Positions 1-9,011 of a DNA stretch of 64,000 bases are shown in pieces; the first letter of the stretch is position 1, and every line of letters begins with the position of its first letter. The stretch comes from Variovorax boronicumulans. Lineage in GTDB: Bacteria; Pseudomonadota; Gammaproteobacteria; Burkholderiales; Burkholderiaceae_C. Location of the stretch: NCBI RefSeq assembly GCF_030812215.1, contig NZ_JAUSSG010000001.1:744001-808000 (forward strand), written 5' to 3'. Below the pieces are notes generated by a model. The model was not told the origin of the DNA. It ran no database searches and saw only the letters and a list, made by a program, of their open reading frames with translations. Made by a program: the position numbers and the translations under genes.

Positions 1-1496
1 CCGGCGACAGCAGCCGCTTCCACGAACGGCACTACCACGAGTTCGTGAGCTTCCTGCCGTATGTGCAGCGCTTCCTCTACGGCGAAGGGCGCTCCCGCAA
101 CAAGGGCGACGACTCGGCCTCGGGTAGCGACGGCGATTCGCCGATGCGCATCTTTCGCCGCCACGACATCGCAGCGGTGCGCGTGGTGTCGCAGCTGGGC
201 GATGCACCCATCACGCTGGACGTGGTGCACTGCGACCTCTACTTCTTCTTCGACATCGACGTGGTGCTGCTCAACCTCGAAGTCGGAGTGAACCACCTGA
301 GCCTCGCGCAGGCGCAGGACATCCTCTACCGCTTCGGCCGCGCCTACCCCTCGGGCTGGGAGCCCGATGGTTCGGCACTGCATTGCATGGCGAGCGTCGA
401 ATGGCTGGGCGCCGACGGCCGTGTGCTCGCGAGTTCCGACGCGCAGCAGCGCGAGAGCTTTCTCTCGCACGTGGCACAGCACCGCGCGCCACGCATCTCG
501 TCGCACTGGGCCTACCTGATGCAGCCGCTGGTGAGCGACCATTCCGAAGACCCCGGCGCGCTGCGCTATCGGCAGATCGAGTACTACCGCATGCCGGTGA
601 TGGCGTACCTGTCGATGGACGATCCACGCCGCCTCACGCGCGACGACTTCGTACGGCTCGCACTGGTGACGGGCGCAGGCGCGACCGATGCCCACCTGCC
701 CTACGCCGACCATCACCTCGCGGACTTCGAGCACAGGTACTGCTACGACCGCTTCTGGGTCGACGCGGGAGCAGCACCCAACACGCGCTACCTCTGCAAC
801 GGCCACGCGCTCGTCGTGGTGGGCGATGCGAACTCCGAGTTCTTCTGCTGTCGCGACCGCGGCGTGCTCGCACAGTTCAGGCACCAGCACTTCCTGCTGT
901 TCCTCATCGCGCATTTCCAGAAGGCATCGCTCCTGATGTTCTCGGACCAGCTGGTCGAGGCGCTCAAGCGGCTCGACATCCGCAGCACGCCGAGCGTGAA
1001 GCAGTTCAAGCGCGCGATCCGCGCGAGCTTCGAGCGGTTCCTGCGCTTCACGCACCGCTACTGGTTCCACGAAATCTCCGAACAGGCGCAGGTGCGCGCG
1101 CTCTCGCACATGTGCGCCACGCACCTCGGGCTCGACCCGCTGTACGACGAGGTCAAGTCGCGCATCGCCGACATGAACACCTACCTCGATGCCGACAGCC
1201 TGCGCCGACAAGCCAGCACCGTCGTGCGGCTCACGGTGGTCACGCTGTTCGGGCTGATCGGCACCGTCACCACGGGCTTTCTCGGCATGAACCTGCTGGC
1301 CGAGGCCGATGCGCCGCTGTGGCGCAAGGCAATCTGGTTCGGCGTGGTGTTCGCCTTCACGACCTGGCTCACGATCTACACGATGGTGAAATCGCAGCGG
1401 CTGTCGGATTTCATCGATGCGCTGTCGAACGATCGGCTGGGATTTCGCGGGAAGCTGGCCGCGCTGGCTCGGGTGTGGCGGGCGGGGACGGACTGA
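1..1496 (+). CDS. CorA-like divalent cation transporter family protein, 5' end outside window
   Basis: The reading frame is open from base 3 to the stop at 1496, so the gene starts left of the window; the in-frame GTG at 45 is probably internal. Numbered from that GTG there are 483 residues. The last 100 hold two hydrophobic segments (about 396-416 and 430-450). The first ends in GFLGMN at 411-416, which contains the GMN signature that forms the Mg2+/Co2+ selectivity loop in CorA channels. The long acidic and aromatic cytoplasmic N-terminal part is much larger than in E. coli CorA (316 aa) and I do not recognise subdomains in it. Inner membrane ion channel or efflux is inferred from the GMN plus two-helix end only. 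Confidence 0.72.
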   Translation, partial: GDSSRFHERHYHEFVSFLPYVQRFLYGEGRSRNKGDDSASGSDGDSPMRIFRRHDIAAVRVVSQLGDAPITLDVVHCDLYFFFDIDVVLLNLEVGVNHLSLAQAQDILYRFGRAYPSGWEPDGSALHCMASVEWLGADGRVLASSDAQQRESFLSHVAQHRAPRISSHWAYLMQPLVSDHSEDPGALRYRQIEYYRMPVMAYLSMDDPRRLTRDDFVRLALVTGAGATDAHLPYADHHLADFEHRYCYDRFWVDAGAAPNTRYLCNGHALVVVGDANSEFFCCRDRGVLAQFRHQHFLLFLIAHFQKASLLMFSDQLVEALKRLDIRSTPSVKQFKRAIRASFERFLRFTHRYWFHEISEQAQVRALSHMCATHLGLDPLYDEVKSRIADMNTYLDADSLRRQASTVVRLTVVTLFGLIGTVTTGFLGMNLLAEADAPLWRKAIWFGVVFAFTTWLTIYTMVKSQRLSDFIDALSNDRLGFRGKLAALARVWRAGTD

Positions 1497-1526
1497 GTCG
1501 TCTATTCAGGGCGGCGATCGCGTCGA

Positions 1527-1738
1527 CGGGGTACCTTGCTCCGCGAATGTCCCCCGGCCTGCGGCCTCCTCCTTGATTTCGCTGCGCAAGGCACCCCATC
1601 GGCGCGCTCGTCTTCAGAGCACTGGTTGATCGGCCACACACCAGCAGCGTGCCCAGGTGCGCAGGGCATCGGGTGCTCCCCGCAGCGAAATCAAGGAGGA
1701 GCCGAAGGCGGGGGACATTCGCGGAGGGGAGTACCCGG
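1527..1738. repeat. Pair of inverted ~70-bp repeat elements forming a long hairpin
   Basis: This fills most of the 314-bp gene-free gap 1497-1810. Copy A (about 1527-1597) and copy B (about 1671-1738) are inverted relative to each other and share the core ccgcgaatgtcccccg and cctccttgatttcgctgcg with few mismatches. Each copy is itself bordered by short inverted ends: in A, ggggtaccttgc at the left and gcaaggcacccc at the right; in B the ends extend to about 1657-1751 (gtgcgcagg... and ...cctgcgcac). This is the layout of a BIME, a pair of REP-like elements. No transposase or RAYT gene is visible nearby. Confidence 0.8.
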
Positions 1739-1810
1739 TGGCCTGCGCACACGCCCCGAACTCCGCCGCGCGAACTAACATCGCCCTCTCCCCAACGCAC
1801 GTCTCTCCGA

Positions 1811-2548
1811 ATGCGCCTCGCCATCGTCTCCGACATCCACGGTAACCTCCCCGCCCTCGAAGCCGTGTTCGAGGACATCGAACGCCGGGGCGTGGACGCC
1901 ATCGTCAATCTGGGCGACAGCCTCTCCGGCCCGTTGATGCCGCTGGAGACCGCGCAGTTCCTGATGGCGCAGGACTGGGTACAGCTCGCCGGCAACCACG
2001 AGCGCCAGCTGCTCACCGCGCCGGCGGACAAGCGCGGCGCGTCGGATGCGTTCGCGCACGCGCGGCTCGGTGCAAAGGAGTTCGCGTGGATCGCATCGCT
2101 GACGCACACGCACCGCCTCAGCGCGGACGTGATGTTGTGCCACGGCACACCGGCGAGCGATCTCGAATACTTTCTGGAAACGGTCGAACCCAACGACTTC
2201 CGCGCGGCCACGCAAGCGGAAATCGATGCGCGGCTCGGCAGTGTCGATGCAGCGCTCATCGCCTGCGGGCACACACATGTGCCACGCGTGGTGCATGCGT
2301 CGAGCGGGCAGTTGATCGTCAACCCGGGCAGCGTCGGCCTGCCGGCTTACGACGACATCCATCCGTATCCGCACGCCGTCGAGACCGGTTCGCCCCATGC
2401 GCGCTACGCCATCGCCGAGCAGCGCGACGGCGACTGGAGCGCCAGGCTCGTGGCCGTTCCGTACGACCACACGGCGATGGCGGCACTGGCGCTGGAGAAC
2501 GGGCGGCCGGACTGGGCTCATGCACTCGCCACCGGGCGTATGCCGTAG
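1811..2548 (+). CDS. Metallophosphoesterase, YfcE/MJ0936-like
   Basis: 245 aa. Dinuclear-metal calcineurin-like phosphoesterase motifs are in order: SDIHGN (D8, H10), NLGDS near 36, AGNHE near 66, MLCHGT near 110 and CGHTHVPR near 155. The substrate is unknown; the family includes small phosphodiesterases such as YfcE. The start is the ATG at 1811; the frame stays open further upstream into the repeat region, but the N-terminal MRLAIVSDIHGN is the normal start for the family. It stands alone between the inverted repeats and the aminotransferase, with no clear SD. Confidence 0.85.
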   Translation: MRLAIVSDIHGNLPALEAVFEDIERRGVDAIVNLGDSLSGPLMPLETAQFLMAQDWVQLAGNHERQLLTAPADKRGASDAFAHARLGAKEFAWIASLTHTHRLSADVMLCHGTPASDLEYFLETVEPNDFRAATQAEIDARLGSVDAALIACGHTHVPRVVHASSGQLIVNPGSVGLPAYDDIHPYPHAVETGSPHARYAIAEQRDGDWSARLVAVPYDHTAMAALALENGRPDWAHALATGRMP

Positions 2549-2654
2549 CTTGCCGCGACCGTTCCGGACGAACGGTCCCAATTTCCGGCGCAACAGAGGT
2601 TGAGCGTTCGGGTGGTGCGAGGAAAACTCGCTCGCACCACAGGAGCTCCCTTCA

Positions 2655-3884
2655 ATGTTCAAGAACCTTCCCGACTACGTCGAAGACCCGATCCTGGGCC
2701 TGTTCGATGCCTACCGCGCGGACTCACGCACCCGCAAGGTGAATCTGGGCATCGGCATCTACTGCGACGAGGACGGCCGCGTGCCGGTGCTGGCCTCGGT
2801 GCGCGCGGCACGCGAGCGCCTCGACGGCGCGGTGCCCAGCATCTACCTGCCCACCGAAGGTTTGCCGGCGTACCGCCATGCGGTCCGCGAGCTTGTTTTC
2901 GGCGATACGACGGCGGACCTACAGGAGCGCGTGGTCACGATTCAAACGGCGGGCGGAACGGGGGCGCTGCGGGTCGGCGCCGAGTTCCTTGCGAGCACGA
3001 ATGCCCAGCCCCGAATCAGCATGCCCGCCCCCACGTGGGTCAACCACCAGGCGATCTTTCAGGCTGCGGGGTTCGAGGTCTCGCACTATCCGTACTGCAC
3101 GCCGGACGGGCGCTTCGACATCGAGGGCGCGCTGGCCGCCATGCGCGACCTGCCCGCGGGAGCCGTCATGCTGCTCCACCCTTGCTGCCACAACCCGACG
3201 GGCATCGATCCCTCGCGCGAACAGTGGGAGCGGCTTCTCGATGCGATAGCACAGCGCGCGTTGCTGCCGTTCTTCGACATGGCCTATCAAGGTTTCGCCG
3301 AAGGCCCGGACGACGATGCGTGGGCCGTGCGCGAGTGCGTGCGGCGCGGGATGCCGTGCCTTGTCGCGAGCTCGTATTCGAAGAACTTCTCGCTGTATGG
3401 CGAGCGAGTGGGCGCGTTGAGCATTCATGCATCCGACCTCGAAACGGCCAAGGTATTGGGGCAGCTCAAGGTGGTTGTTCGCCGCAGCTATTCGTGCCCG
3501 CCCGCGCACGGTGCGGCGCTCGTGGCGGCTGTGCTCGAAGACGATGCGCTGAATGCGCAGTGGCGCGCCGAACTGGAAGGCATGCGCCAACGGATGCTGG
3601 GGGTGCGCGCTTCGCTGCATGCCTTGCTTGCAGCAGAACTGCCGGACGTCGATCTGTCGTTTCTCTTGCAGCAGCGCGGGATGTTCAGCTACTCCGGGCT
3701 GTCCACTGCGCAGATCGACCAGCTCCGCAGCCGGCATGGGGTGTATGTCGTGTCGTCCGGCCGCGTCTGCATCGCGGGCATCAACGCATCGAACATCGCG
3801 CAGGTCTGCGAGGCGCTTGTCGATGTGATGGGACGCACCTCCGAGCCCCGCGAGCAGATCACCCGGATTTCCTCACCCGCCTGA
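2655..3884 (+). CDS. tyrB: Aromatic-amino-acid / aspartate aminotransferase, class I
   Basis: 409 aa, close to the ~397 aa of TyrB/AspC. PLP fold type I features: CHNPTGID at 178-185 (cofactor and substrate contacts), D208 in FFDMAYQG, and SSYSKNFSLYGERVG with the Schiff-base lysine at K243. The KNFxLYxER block is the hallmark of the AspC/TyrB branch. It would transfer amino groups between aromatic amino acids or aspartate and 2-oxoglutarate. The start ATG at 2655 has the SD-like aggag 10 bases upstream. A Bug receptor follows 9 bp downstream and may be co-transcribed. Whether it prefers aromatic substrates cannot be told from sequence. Confidence 0.85.
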   Translation: MFKNLPDYVEDPILGLFDAYRADSRTRKVNLGIGIYCDEDGRVPVLASVRAARERLDGAVPSIYLPTEGLPAYRHAVRELVFGDTTADLQERVVTIQTAGGTGALRVGAEFLASTNAQPRISMPAPTWVNHQAIFQAAGFEVSHYPYCTPDGRFDIEGALAAMRDLPAGAVMLLHPCCHNPTGIDPSREQWERLLDAIAQRALLPFFDMAYQGFAEGPDDDAWAVRECVRRGMPCLVASSYSKNFSLYGERVGALSIHASDLETAKVLGQLKVVVRRSYSCPPAHGAALVAAVLEDDALNAQWRAELEGMRQRMLGVRASLHALLAAELPDVDLSFLLQQRGMFSYSGLSTAQIDQLRSRHGVYVVSSGRVCIAGINASNIAQVCEALVDVMGRTSEPREQITRISSPA

Positions 3885-3893
3885 AAGAACGCC

Positions 3894-4868
3894 ATGATGT
3901 TTTCAAAGCTTCGCGCCCTCGCCTTCGGCCTGGTGTTCGCGGCCGCCTCGTGCGCCTCGCTGGCCGATGGCCCGCCGATCCGCATCCTGGTCGGCTTCCC
4001 GCCCGGCGGCAGCAGCGATGCCATCGCGCGCCAGCTTGCGCAAGGCATGCAGCAGGAGCTCGGCCGGCCGGTGGTCGTGGAGAACCGCAGTGGCGCAGGC
4101 GGGCAGATCGCCGCACAGGCGCTGCGCGCGGCCAAGCCCGACGGCACGACGCTCTTCTTCTCGAACAGCCACACGGTATCGATCATTCCCGTGACGGTGC
4201 TGAACCCGGGGTTCGACGTGGCGCGCGACTTCGTACCCGTCAGCCTCGTGACGCTGAACCCCGATGTGCTCGGGCTCAATCCGTCGGTCATCGGCGTGGC
4301 CCATCCCGCCATGAAGGATTTCACCGAATGGGCGAAGGCCAACGCCGGCAAGGCGAGCGTCGGGGTGCCGGCGCCGGGCTCGGGCCCGGAGTTCGCGGTC
4401 GGCGTCATCTCGCGCGCACTGAACACCGGCATGACGCCCGTGCCGTACCGCGGCGATGCACCGCTGATACAGGACCTCGTTGCGGGCCAGTTGCCCGCCG
4501 GCATCGGCGGCGTCGGGGCCATGCTGCCGTATGCGGACGCGGGCAAGGTCCGCATCGTCGCGGTCAACGGTCCATCGCGCCTTGCGCGCCTGCCGGACGT
4601 GCCGACCTACAAGGAACTGGGCATCGACGGACTGGAGGAGCTCATCTTCACCGCCGTCTTCGCACCGGCCGGCACGCCGCCCGAGTTCGTGCGGCAGTAC
4701 AACGCCGCGATCGGCAAGGTCGTGAAGAGCGGCGTGTTCTCCGAACGGACGAGCAGCCTGGGCGTGACGCCGGCATCGAGCACGCCCGAAGAGCTGGCAA
4801 GGCGCACGGAATCGAGCCGCGCCGTCTATGCACGGCTGGCGAAGGAGACGGGCTTCAAGCCCCAGTGA
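3894..4868 (+). CDS. Bug family periplasmic substrate-binding protein (TctC-like)
   Basis: 324 aa with an N-terminal signal peptide (hydrophobic stretch about 7-22, cleavage near SLADG). The typical Bug start IRILVGFPPGGSSDAIAR follows, then GAGGQIAAQA and the C-terminal 'VPTYKELGI' block found in tripartite tricarboxylate receptors. It binds a small carboxylate or similar ligand in the periplasm; the ligand is unknown. No TctA/TctB membrane genes are near, as is common for the expanded Bug family in Burkholderiales. It lies 9 bp after the aminotransferase, and its 3' end overlaps the convergent cysteine hydrolase by 14 bp. Confidence 0.88.
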   Translation: MMFSKLRALAFGLVFAAASCASLADGPPIRILVGFPPGGSSDAIARQLAQGMQQELGRPVVVENRSGAGGQIAAQALRAAKPDGTTLFFSNSHTVSIIPVTVLNPGFDVARDFVPVSLVTLNPDVLGLNPSVIGVAHPAMKDFTEWAKANAGKASVGVPAPGSGPEFAVGVISRALNTGMTPVPYRGDAPLIQDLVAGQLPAGIGGVGAMLPYADAGKVRIVAVNGPSRLARLPDVPTYKELGIDGLEELIFTAVFAPAGTPPEFVRQYNAAIGKVVKSGVFSERTSSLGVTPASSTPEELARRTESSRAVYARLAKETGFKPQ

Positions 4869-5394
4869 GCACGATCTCCGCGCTCGCGACCGCGCTGATG
4901 CGCACGCCGAAGCTCGTGATGTTCGACAGCGTCGCGTTGTGGTGCGCGCGAATGAAGGCGCCGGTGGCATGCGGCTTGTCGTGCGAGGTGTGCGCATCGG
5001 CCGCGAGCACCACTTCGTAGCCCAGCGCGGCGGCCCGGCGGGTGGTGGTGTCGACGCAGAACTCCGACGAGTAGCCACAGATCACCAGGCGCCGCACGCC
5101 CTGCCCCATGAGCCATGCCTCGAGCGGCGTGCGCAAAAAGGAGTCGGGCGTGGTCTTGCGGATGCGGGTGTCGGCGGCATCGATCTGCAGCGCGTCGGCG
5201 AGTTGCCAGCGCTCGGAATCGAACTCCAGGTCAACCGCGTTCTCGTGCTGGATAAAGGCCACCGGCAGGCCGGCTGCGCGGGCGCGCGCAGTAAGCGCGT
5301 TGATGCGCTGGATCACGTCCTGGGCCTCGTGCGGGCGCGGCGGATCGTCGCAAAGGCCGCGCTGCACATCGATGACGAGAACCGCAGTTTTCAT
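4855..5394 (-). CDS. Cysteine hydrolase, isochorismatase-like family
   Basis: 179 aa cytoplasmic protein. Catalytic triad of the isochorismatase-like fold: D9 in VIDVQRG, K80 in RIRKTTPDSF and the nucleophile C113 in SSEFCVDTT, preceded by the usual cis-peptide region GYSS. Substrates in this family include nicotinamide, isochorismate and carbamoyl compounds; the residues visible do not decide which. The ATG at 5394 is chosen because MKTAVLVIDVQRG is the standard N-terminus; a longer reading would run into the neighbouring membrane protein. It begins 4 bp after the stop of that gene, so the two may be one transcript. Confidence 0.87.
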   Translation of the reverse strand: MKTAVLVIDVQRGLCDDPPRPHEAQDVIQRINALTARARAAGLPVAFIQHENAVDLEFDSERWQLADALQIDAADTRIRKTTPDSFLRTPLEAWLMGQGVRRLVICGYSSEFCVDTTTRRAAALGYEVVLAADAHTSHDKPHATGAFIRAHHNATLSNITSFGVRISAVASAEIVLTGA

Positions 5395-5398
5395 GGTG

Positions 5399-5812
5399 CT
5401 AGAAGGCAAGGCCCTTGACCGACCACAGGATGGAGCCGGACAAGAGCGTGGAGATAAGCGCGACCACCGCGCTGGCACCGAACGAGGTGCCGATGCCGAT
5501 CTGGAAACCCAGCGTGTAGGCCACGAAGAGCCCCGCCATCGCCAGCAGCGCGGGCGTGCCGTCGACGTGGTGAATGCCTGTTCCGGCGAAGAAGCTCATG
5601 TAGGCCAGCAGCGCCAGCGCCACGAAGAGCGAGGCATAGAACACCGACTTGAACGACTCGCCCAGCGTGGGCGACACGCCTGCCACCACCTGTGTCGATA
5701 TCTTCACCACCACCGTCACGAACAGCACCAGCGCACAGACCGCGATCGTGAGCTTGAGCGGCGCCATGAAGGCGAAGAAGATGAACGCGCCGATGAAGAG
5801 GAGGTAATGCAT
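5399..5812 (-). CDS. Small integral membrane protein of unknown function
   Basis: 137 aa. Four hydrophobic segments are visible: about 2-22 (YLLFIGAFIFFAFMAPLKLT), 22-40, 60-82 and 90-110 (ALLAMAGLFVAYTLGFQIG), with a last weaker one up to 130. No catalytic motif or charged pair in a helix stands out. Start ATG at 5812 was preferred to an upstream in-frame start at 5866 because the hydrophobic N-terminus begins there and the upstream part would overlap the lipase gene. It is followed 4 bp later by the cysteine hydrolase. I do not recognise the family. Confidence 0.7.
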   Translation of the reverse strand: MHYLLFIGAFIFFAFMAPLKLTIAVCALVLFVTVVVKISTQVVAGVSPTLGESFKSVFYASLFVALALLAYMSFFAGTGIHHVDGTPALLAMAGLFVAYTLGFQIGIGTSFGASAVVALISTLLSGSILWSVKGLAF

Positions 5813-5862
5813 GTGAGGTGCGATTGTGGGGCTTGAGGCGCCGGTGCACGCCTCTCGGCCGC

Positions 5863-7452
5863 TCAACTCCAGGCGCTGACCTCCAGCCGCACCTTGCCGC
5901 TGATGCCGGGCGCCGCCGCTGCGGCACCGAGGCTGGAGAGCGGCACGACGAACTGGAGCTTGCCGCCAGCCAGTTGCTTCGGACTGATCGGCAGCGATGC
6001 CTGCCCCGCCGTGTCGGTCTGCCAGCCGTACTTGAGATTCCAGTTCTGCGCTGGGTCGTCGGCCTGGGGCGGCGCGATCTCGATGACCAGCGTGTCGCGG
6101 AAGAGCGAACTTCCCTCGTAGTGCCCGTCGAGCCAGAACTTCTTGTTCACCTGGTAGTCGGGCACGCGCACACCCAGCGTCATGGCGTAGGCGAGCGTCG
6201 GCCGGTCTTGCTTGACGCGGGCCTTGTTGGCCAGGAACACGGTCGAGAGATAGATCGAGCGGCGCTCGGGCTTCTTCGGATCGGTCAGCTCCTTGTGCGT
6301 GCGGCAGGCGGGCGAGTCTTCCTCGGCCACGCGCCGGCTCAGGTACCAGCGCTTGCCGCGAGGCGCGGCCAGCAGTTCGACCTGGTAGAGCGCATCGATG
6401 TCGGCGTCCTTGGGCAGGTCGGGCGGCAGGGTCACGCCGTCGACGTCGAACCAGAGGTCGACCCGCACGTCGCCGAAGAGAAAGCGCACGAGGTTCTGAT
6501 AGGCCTCCTCGGAGTTGACGATGCCGAAGTAGCCCGAGTGCGAACGAAAGGCATATGCGGTGGCCACGGGCTGCGTCTTCTTGTTCGCATCGATGGACCA
6601 GAGCGAGGCGTTCTCGATGCGCACCAGACCGTCGCTGCCGTGGCCCGCGAACATGCGCGAGAGCCCCTTGGCGGTTTCGTAGTCGCCGCGGTTGGAGCCG
6701 ACCATGCAGAAGAAGCGCTCGGCCGGGAAGGCCGAAACCGGCAGGTAGTCCATGCGGCCGTTGACGGCCGGCGTGGCAAGGAACTCGGACATCTTCTCGC
6801 GGTTGAAGGTGTTCATCTCGTTGGCCGTGAGCCAGGCCGGGATGTTGACGCCGCCCATGTCGATGCCGTTGTGCGGCGTGGCATAGGTGAACACCTTGTC
6901 GACACAGGCCCGCGCGGCGGGGTCGCCCAGCGCCGGGTTCTGCAGGAAGGCGCGCACCACCAGCCCGCCCATCGAGTGCGCCACCAAATAGCAGCGGAAG
7001 TCGGCGGTCGCAGCAGCCCCTTCGCGCTGCCCCACGAGGTCGCGCACCCGCAGGATCAGCTTGCTCAGGCCCTGCGCATAGAACTTGATGTTGCGCGACT
7101 TGCCATCGCCCAGCAGTTCGGAGCCCGTGTCGTAGTAGCGGTAGATGATGACCGAGGCGGAAGGGATGCCGTCCACGTCCTTGCCGGTCTCGTCGGGCGA
7201 GGGCTTCCAGTCGTCGTCCAGGATGTCCAGGCCGTTCTGGTAGACGCTCTGGTACTGGAAGTCGGCCAGGAGGCGCACCACGGGCGACTCGAAGACGAAC
7301 TTCTGCGCGGGCGCGTCTTTCTTGACGGTGGCGCGGTAGACCGTGGAGCCGAGATTGAAGCCGCAGAACGGATCGGCCGCGGTCTCGTCGCGCTCGGATT
7401 CGGTCATGGCATAGCCACGCACATAGATGATGGGATAGCGGTTGTCGCTCAT
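5863..7452 (-). CDS. Large alpha/beta hydrolase, lipase-like
   Basis: 529 aa. N-terminal part begins PIIYVRGYAM, the strand-loop carrying the oxyanion-hole HG equivalent seen in triacylglycerol lipases. The nucleophile elbow is VAHSMGG with S160; the first Gly of GxSxG is Ala, as in Bacillus lipases. Downstream VKVFTYATPHNGIDMGG-like sequence matches the lipase 'TPHxG' loop, and a His in GHGSDGLV or FRSHSGYFG could complete the triad. The C-terminal third (about 380-529) looks like a beta-rich extension. No signal peptide is visible, so a cytoplasmic or non-classically exported place is likely. Start ATG 7452 is preceded by aggaga; the frame is open further upstream but without SD. Confidence 0.8.
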   Translation of the reverse strand: MSDNRYPIIYVRGYAMTESERDETAADPFCGFNLGSTVYRATVKKDAPAQKFVFESPVVRLLADFQYQSVYQNGLDILDDDWKPSPDETGKDVDGIPSASVIIYRYYDTGSELLGDGKSRNIKFYAQGLSKLILRVRDLVGQREGAAATADFRCYLVAHSMGGLVVRAFLQNPALGDPAARACVDKVFTYATPHNGIDMGGVNIPAWLTANEMNTFNREKMSEFLATPAVNGRMDYLPVSAFPAERFFCMVGSNRGDYETAKGLSRMFAGHGSDGLVRIENASLWSIDANKKTQPVATAYAFRSHSGYFGIVNSEEAYQNLVRFLFGDVRVDLWFDVDGVTLPPDLPKDADIDALYQVELLAAPRGKRWYLSRRVAEEDSPACRTHKELTDPKKPERRSIYLSTVFLANKARVKQDRPTLAYAMTLGVRVPDYQVNKKFWLDGHYEGSSLFRDTLVIEIAPPQADDPAQNWNLKYGWQTDTAGQASLPISPKQLAGGKLQFVVPLSSLGAAAAAPGISGKVRLEVSAWS

Positions 7453-7673
7453 TTTTGTATCACCTTCTCCTGGCCCATGAAGGCCCCGAGTGTGCCGCGC
7501 CGAAGCGGTGCGTGCCATAGGGCGCATGGCATACGGAAGGGCCTGGACGGGCATGCCGCGCCGGCCTCGAAAATTCCCCTGCCCACCGAATGTTTCTGTC
7601 GCTGAAACCATTGAAACATGTGCCCGGGATAGTCTCGCGCCTCATCACAAACATACGTCCAGAGGTTCTTTCC

Positions 7674-8795
7674 ATGGCTGACGAATCGGCTTCGCAGGGG
7701 TCCTACCTGCCCCAACTCCTGCGCCGGGGCACGGCGCTCGCCGCGGCCGGCTGCGCCTTCGTCGCGGGGTGCAGTGCCGCAGGCGGTGGCGAGACACGCT
7801 ACGACAACTCGCCGCAGTTCCGGGACGGCGTGTTCCAGAACATGGCCAACCCCGACGAGAAGCCCTCGGCCAGCGCATGGCGCATCTGGTCGCGCTTCAT
7901 CGTCGGCAGCAAGGTGGACACGGTGCCGGTCGATGCGATCCCCGTGCGCGAAATCAACGCCAAGGACCTGGACGCGCTCGACGCCAAGAGCAATCACGTG
8001 GTGCGGCTGGGTCACTCGTCGCACCTGCTCAAGCTGCGCGGCAAATACTGGCTGATCGACCCGGTGTTCAGCGAGCGTGCCTCGCCCGTGCAGTGGGCCG
8101 GGCCGAAGCGCTTTCACAAGCCGCCGATCGCGCTGGAGCAACTGCCGCCCATCGAAGGCGTGATCCTTTCGCACGACCACTACGACCACCTGGACGTGGC
8201 AACCATCGAATACCTCGCCAAGAGCGTGAAGCGTTACTTCGTGCCGCTGGGCGTGCGCTCGCGGCTGGTGGTGATGGGCGTGCCCGCCGACCGCGTGAGC
8301 GAACTCGACTGGTGGCAGGACGCCGAGCACGACGGTGTGAAGCTCACCGCCACGCCTGCCCAGCATTTCTCGGGCCGCACGCTCTCGGATCGCGGCCGCA
8401 CGCTGTGGGCTTCATGGGTGGTGCAGAGCGGCGAGCAGCGCATCTTCTACAGCGGCGACTCGGGCTACTTCCAGGGCTTCAAGCAGATCGGCGAGCGCTT
8501 CGGCGGCTTCGACCTGGCGCTGATGGAAAACGGCGCCTACGACGCCTACTGGCCCGGCGTGCACATGACGCCCGAGCAGAGCGTGCAAGCCTTCGAGGAC
8601 CTGCGCGGCAAGGTGTTCTTCTCGGTGCACAACAGCACCTTCGATCTCTCGTTCCACACCTGGCACGACCCGCTGGACCGCATCGCGAGCCTCACGGAAG
8701 CCAAGAAGATCGAACTGGCGACGCCGGTGATCGGCGAAGTGGTGACGGTGGGGCAGGCGCGGACCAATACGCGGTGGTGGCAGGGGCTGCGTTAG
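7674..8795 (+). CDS. Metallo-beta-lactamase fold lipoprotein, UlaG/NAPE-PLD-like
   Basis: 373 aa from ATG 7674. Residues about 12-33 form a lipoprotein signal with lipobox FVAGC (C33). The body shows the UlaG/NAPE-PLD type of MBL fold: RLGHSSHLLKL, WLIDPVFSERASP, then the metal motif SHDHYDHLD, and later FYSGDSGY and the C-terminal MTPEQSVQAFEDL block. Such proteins hydrolyse phosphodiesters or lactones; as an exported lipoprotein it may act on envelope lipids. The ATG at 7590 lies in the same frame, but 7674 has aggt-type SD spacing and puts the signal nearer the N-terminus. It is divergent from the lipase gene with about 220 bp between starts. Confidence 0.83.
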   Translation: MADESASQGSYLPQLLRRGTALAAAGCAFVAGCSAAGGGETRYDNSPQFRDGVFQNMANPDEKPSASAWRIWSRFIVGSKVDTVPVDAIPVREINAKDLDALDAKSNHVVRLGHSSHLLKLRGKYWLIDPVFSERASPVQWAGPKRFHKPPIALEQLPPIEGVILSHDHYDHLDVATIEYLAKSVKRYFVPLGVRSRLVVMGVPADRVSELDWWQDAEHDGVKLTATPAQHFSGRTLSDRGRTLWASWVVQSGEQRIFYSGDSGYFQGFKQIGERFGGFDLALMENGAYDAYWPGVHMTPEQSVQAFEDLRGKVFFSVHNSTFDLSFHTWHDPLDRIASLTEAKKIELATPVIGEVVTVGQARTNTRWWQGLR

Positions 8796-8819
8796 CCCCT
8801 CGCCTGCGCCGACAGCCTG

Positions 8820-9011
8820 CTACCTGCCGCCTTCGCGCCGCTCGCGCGCCCGGCGCACCTGCCGCGTCTCGATGGCCTGCGCCGCGATCCGGTCCTTCTC
8901 GCGCCGCCTGGCTGCGCGCTTCATCCGGAAATGCCGGCCCACCAGGAAGCTGGCGAGGCCGGTGACCACCGCGATGAACAGGCCGATGACGCTGATGTCG
9001 ATGCCGCCCAT
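8820..9011 (-). CDS. Small basic single-helix membrane protein, coupled to parC
   Basis: 63 aa. One transmembrane helix at about 6-26 (SVIGLFIAVVTGLASFLVG) followed by a strongly basic tail (RHFRMKRAARRREKD... RRARERREGGR). The start ATG overlaps the parC stop by one base (TGATG), a standard sign of translational coupling. Arg-rich tail and size suggest a membrane anchor or a nucleic-acid or lipid contact. Function unknown; it is too short for many annotation pipelines. Confidence 0.62.
   Translation of the reverse strand: MGGIDISVIGLFIAVVTGLASFLVGRHFRMKRAARRREKDRIAAQAIETRQVRRARERREGGR

Noticed and set aside
1411..2322. 303-codon minus ORF across the repeats and phosphoesterase
   Set aside because: It is antisense to a gene with clear catalytic motifs and its sequence shows no domain; GC-rich shadow.
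5863..7611. Lipase extended to 7611
   Set aside because: The extra 53 residues are low-quality and the SD sits before ATG 7452.
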